Part shown: positions 62,973 through 64,000 of the stretch, in pieces
Numbering within the stretch: position 1 is the first letter of the stretch
Layout: each line of letters opens with the position of its first letter
NCBI RefSeq assembly: GCF_003672135.1
Contig: NC_039511.1
Coordinates: 2,382,464 to 2,446,463 of the forward strand
Direction of reading: 5' to 3'
Length of the DNA stretch: 64,000 nucleotides
From: Ooceraea biroi
Taxonomy: Eukaryota; Arthropoda; Insecta; Hymenoptera; Formicidae
Translations under genes and position numbers: made by a program
The notes under the pieces: generated by a model
Told to the model about the DNA's origin: nothing
What the model saw: the letters and a program-made list of their open reading frames with translations, nothing else
Databases searched by the model: none

Positions 62973-63695
62973 GGGGGGAGCCTGCTTTAGAACGTTGAAA
63001 ATAAGGTATAATTTTACGAATTTTTTTGGAGAAACTATACAGCGGATCATTATAAAACTTTGATGCATTTATTAGTACATGTTTAAAGATAAAACAAATT
63101 ATTTTTTGATTTGAATATATCGCCTGTAGAGGTCGTCCTGGAGGCATCTTAGTGCAGCCGGCATTGTAAATTGGTGAGCATTCTCCTGCCTCCAAATTTC
63201 ATCCAAACTGAAAAATTGAAATATTTTCTCGTTATTTATGAATTCCCATCGTCGATGAACCTTTAATATTCATAAAAACATTAAGTTAAACAATTATTTT
63301 TGCATGAAAAAGTTCAACAACTTTGCCTAAAAATCGTACTTTTGTGTTCTAAGCTCCACCATTTTGGCACTTTTCAACTTTTTTCTTCTCTCTTTGGTTC
63401 ATCGACGATGGGAATTCATAAATAACGAGAACATATTTCAATGTTTCAGTTTAGACGAAATTTGGAGGCAGGAGAATGCTCACCAATTTGCAATGCCGGC
63501 GACGCGGCTGCACTAAGATTTCTCCAGGACGACCTACCTCTACAAGCGATATATTCAAATCAAAAAATAATTTTTTTATCTTTAAACATGTACTAATAAA
63601 TGCATCAAAGTTTTATAACGATCCGCTGTATAGTTTCTCCAAAAACAATTCGTAAAATATACCTTATTTTCAGCGTTCTAAAGCAGGCTCTCCCC
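62973..63695. mobile_element. Foldback element, 723 bp, flanked by TTAA
   Basis: Arms of about 290-300 bp (62973-63261 and 63396-63695) are inverted copies with scattered differences. They run from GGGGGGAGCCTGCTTTAGAA inward to a GAATTCCCATCGTCGATGAA-type junction, with a loop of about 134 bp. TTAA flanks each end (62969-62972 and 63696-63699), as made by piggyBac-like and some Kolobok transposases. There is no coding capacity. The arms are more diverged than in the other foldback elements, so this copy is older. Confidence 0.82.
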
Positions 63696-63699
63696 TTAA

Positions 63700-64000
63700 G
63701 GAGCGAAAATAATCAGAGGCAAATTGATAGTCAACGCTCGGGCAGAGTTCAAACTTCATTCCCGGAGTGGTTCTATAGCGTTATTATTACATAAAGCCGC
63801 TCTATAATTTCCGCGCTCCGTCAAAAAATTATTCATTCCCGCGGTAACCGAGAGACAAGATGAACTAACCATTGCTGGATTGTTAATTAACTCTCGCGCA
63901 GAGAATTCGAAGTCAAACTCGATTCCGCGCTGGTGCACGGCAAAAGATTCGACAAAGATGACGAGGCTCCTCTATTCCATCACGAAATTCCACTTCGAGA
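63700..64000. other. Non-coding window edge
   Basis: The final 300 bases show no gene, repeat or motif. Short frames on both strands are anonymous. Confidence 0.55.

Noticed and set aside
63300..63320. ATGAAAAAGTTC in the loop of the TTAA foldback, resembling the 117-bp repeat
   Set aside because: Only about 12 bases match and none of the other landmarks of the unit follow.

Overview
This window looks like gene-poor nuclear DNA from an insect, most likely a hymenopteran such as an ant. Ordinary stretches are rich in CpG and alternate with AT-rich pockets. The only clear protein-coding genes are transposases of the Tc1/mariner superfamily. Three of the four classical mariners resemble the 'mellifera' group that is common in bees and ants. 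The taxonomic call is an inference from texture and element types; no host gene confirms it. I found no convincing complete host gene, tRNA, rRNA, CRISPR array or retrotransposon. The window could be intergenic or sit inside a very long intron.

Layout. 1-5.6 kb: anonymous CpG-rich DNA with one possible exon carrying an AT-hook motif (about 508-831) and a good TATA box near 1.4 kb. 5.66-6.20 kb: a composite inverted-repeat element built around a ~117-bp tandem repeat. 7.33-8.29 kb: a probable element of the 'CACTGA...' type with a 277-bp foldback MITE nested in it. 10.30-11.59 kb: a decayed mariner. 13.43-14.72 kb: a mariner on the minus strand, broken only by one stop codon. 20.98-21.36 kb: a MITE with an 8-bp target duplication. 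30.58-31.34 kb: a foldback element whose loop carries the same 117-bp repeat as the 5.8-kb element. 35.29-36.58 kb: the best-preserved mariner, with a full DD34D transposase frame but GTG where the start should be. 38.81-39.91 kb: a 1.1-kb element with 18-bp perfect inverted ends. 41.32-42.60 kb: a decayed mariner. 49.53-51.04 kb: a Tc1-like element with an apparent 97-bp intron and unusual catalytic spacing. 54.41-55.18 kb: a foldback element flanked by TTA. 62.97-63.70 kb: a foldback element flanked by TTAA. The stretches between hold microsatellites, short chance reading frames and scattered promoter-like motifs.

How the parts relate. Every clear mobile unit is a DNA (class II) element. 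At least four kinds of target duplication are visible: TA, TTA, TTAA and 8 bp. The 49.5-kb transposase gene shares its first 11 terminal bases (CAGGGTGTCCC) with the small MITE at 7.74 kb, so an enzyme of that lineage may have mobilised the MITE. The 117-bp repeat shared by two foldback elements with unrelated ends is the least expected structure here. No element in the window is obviously intact in every part: each transposase gene has lost its start, acquired a stop, or shifted frame.
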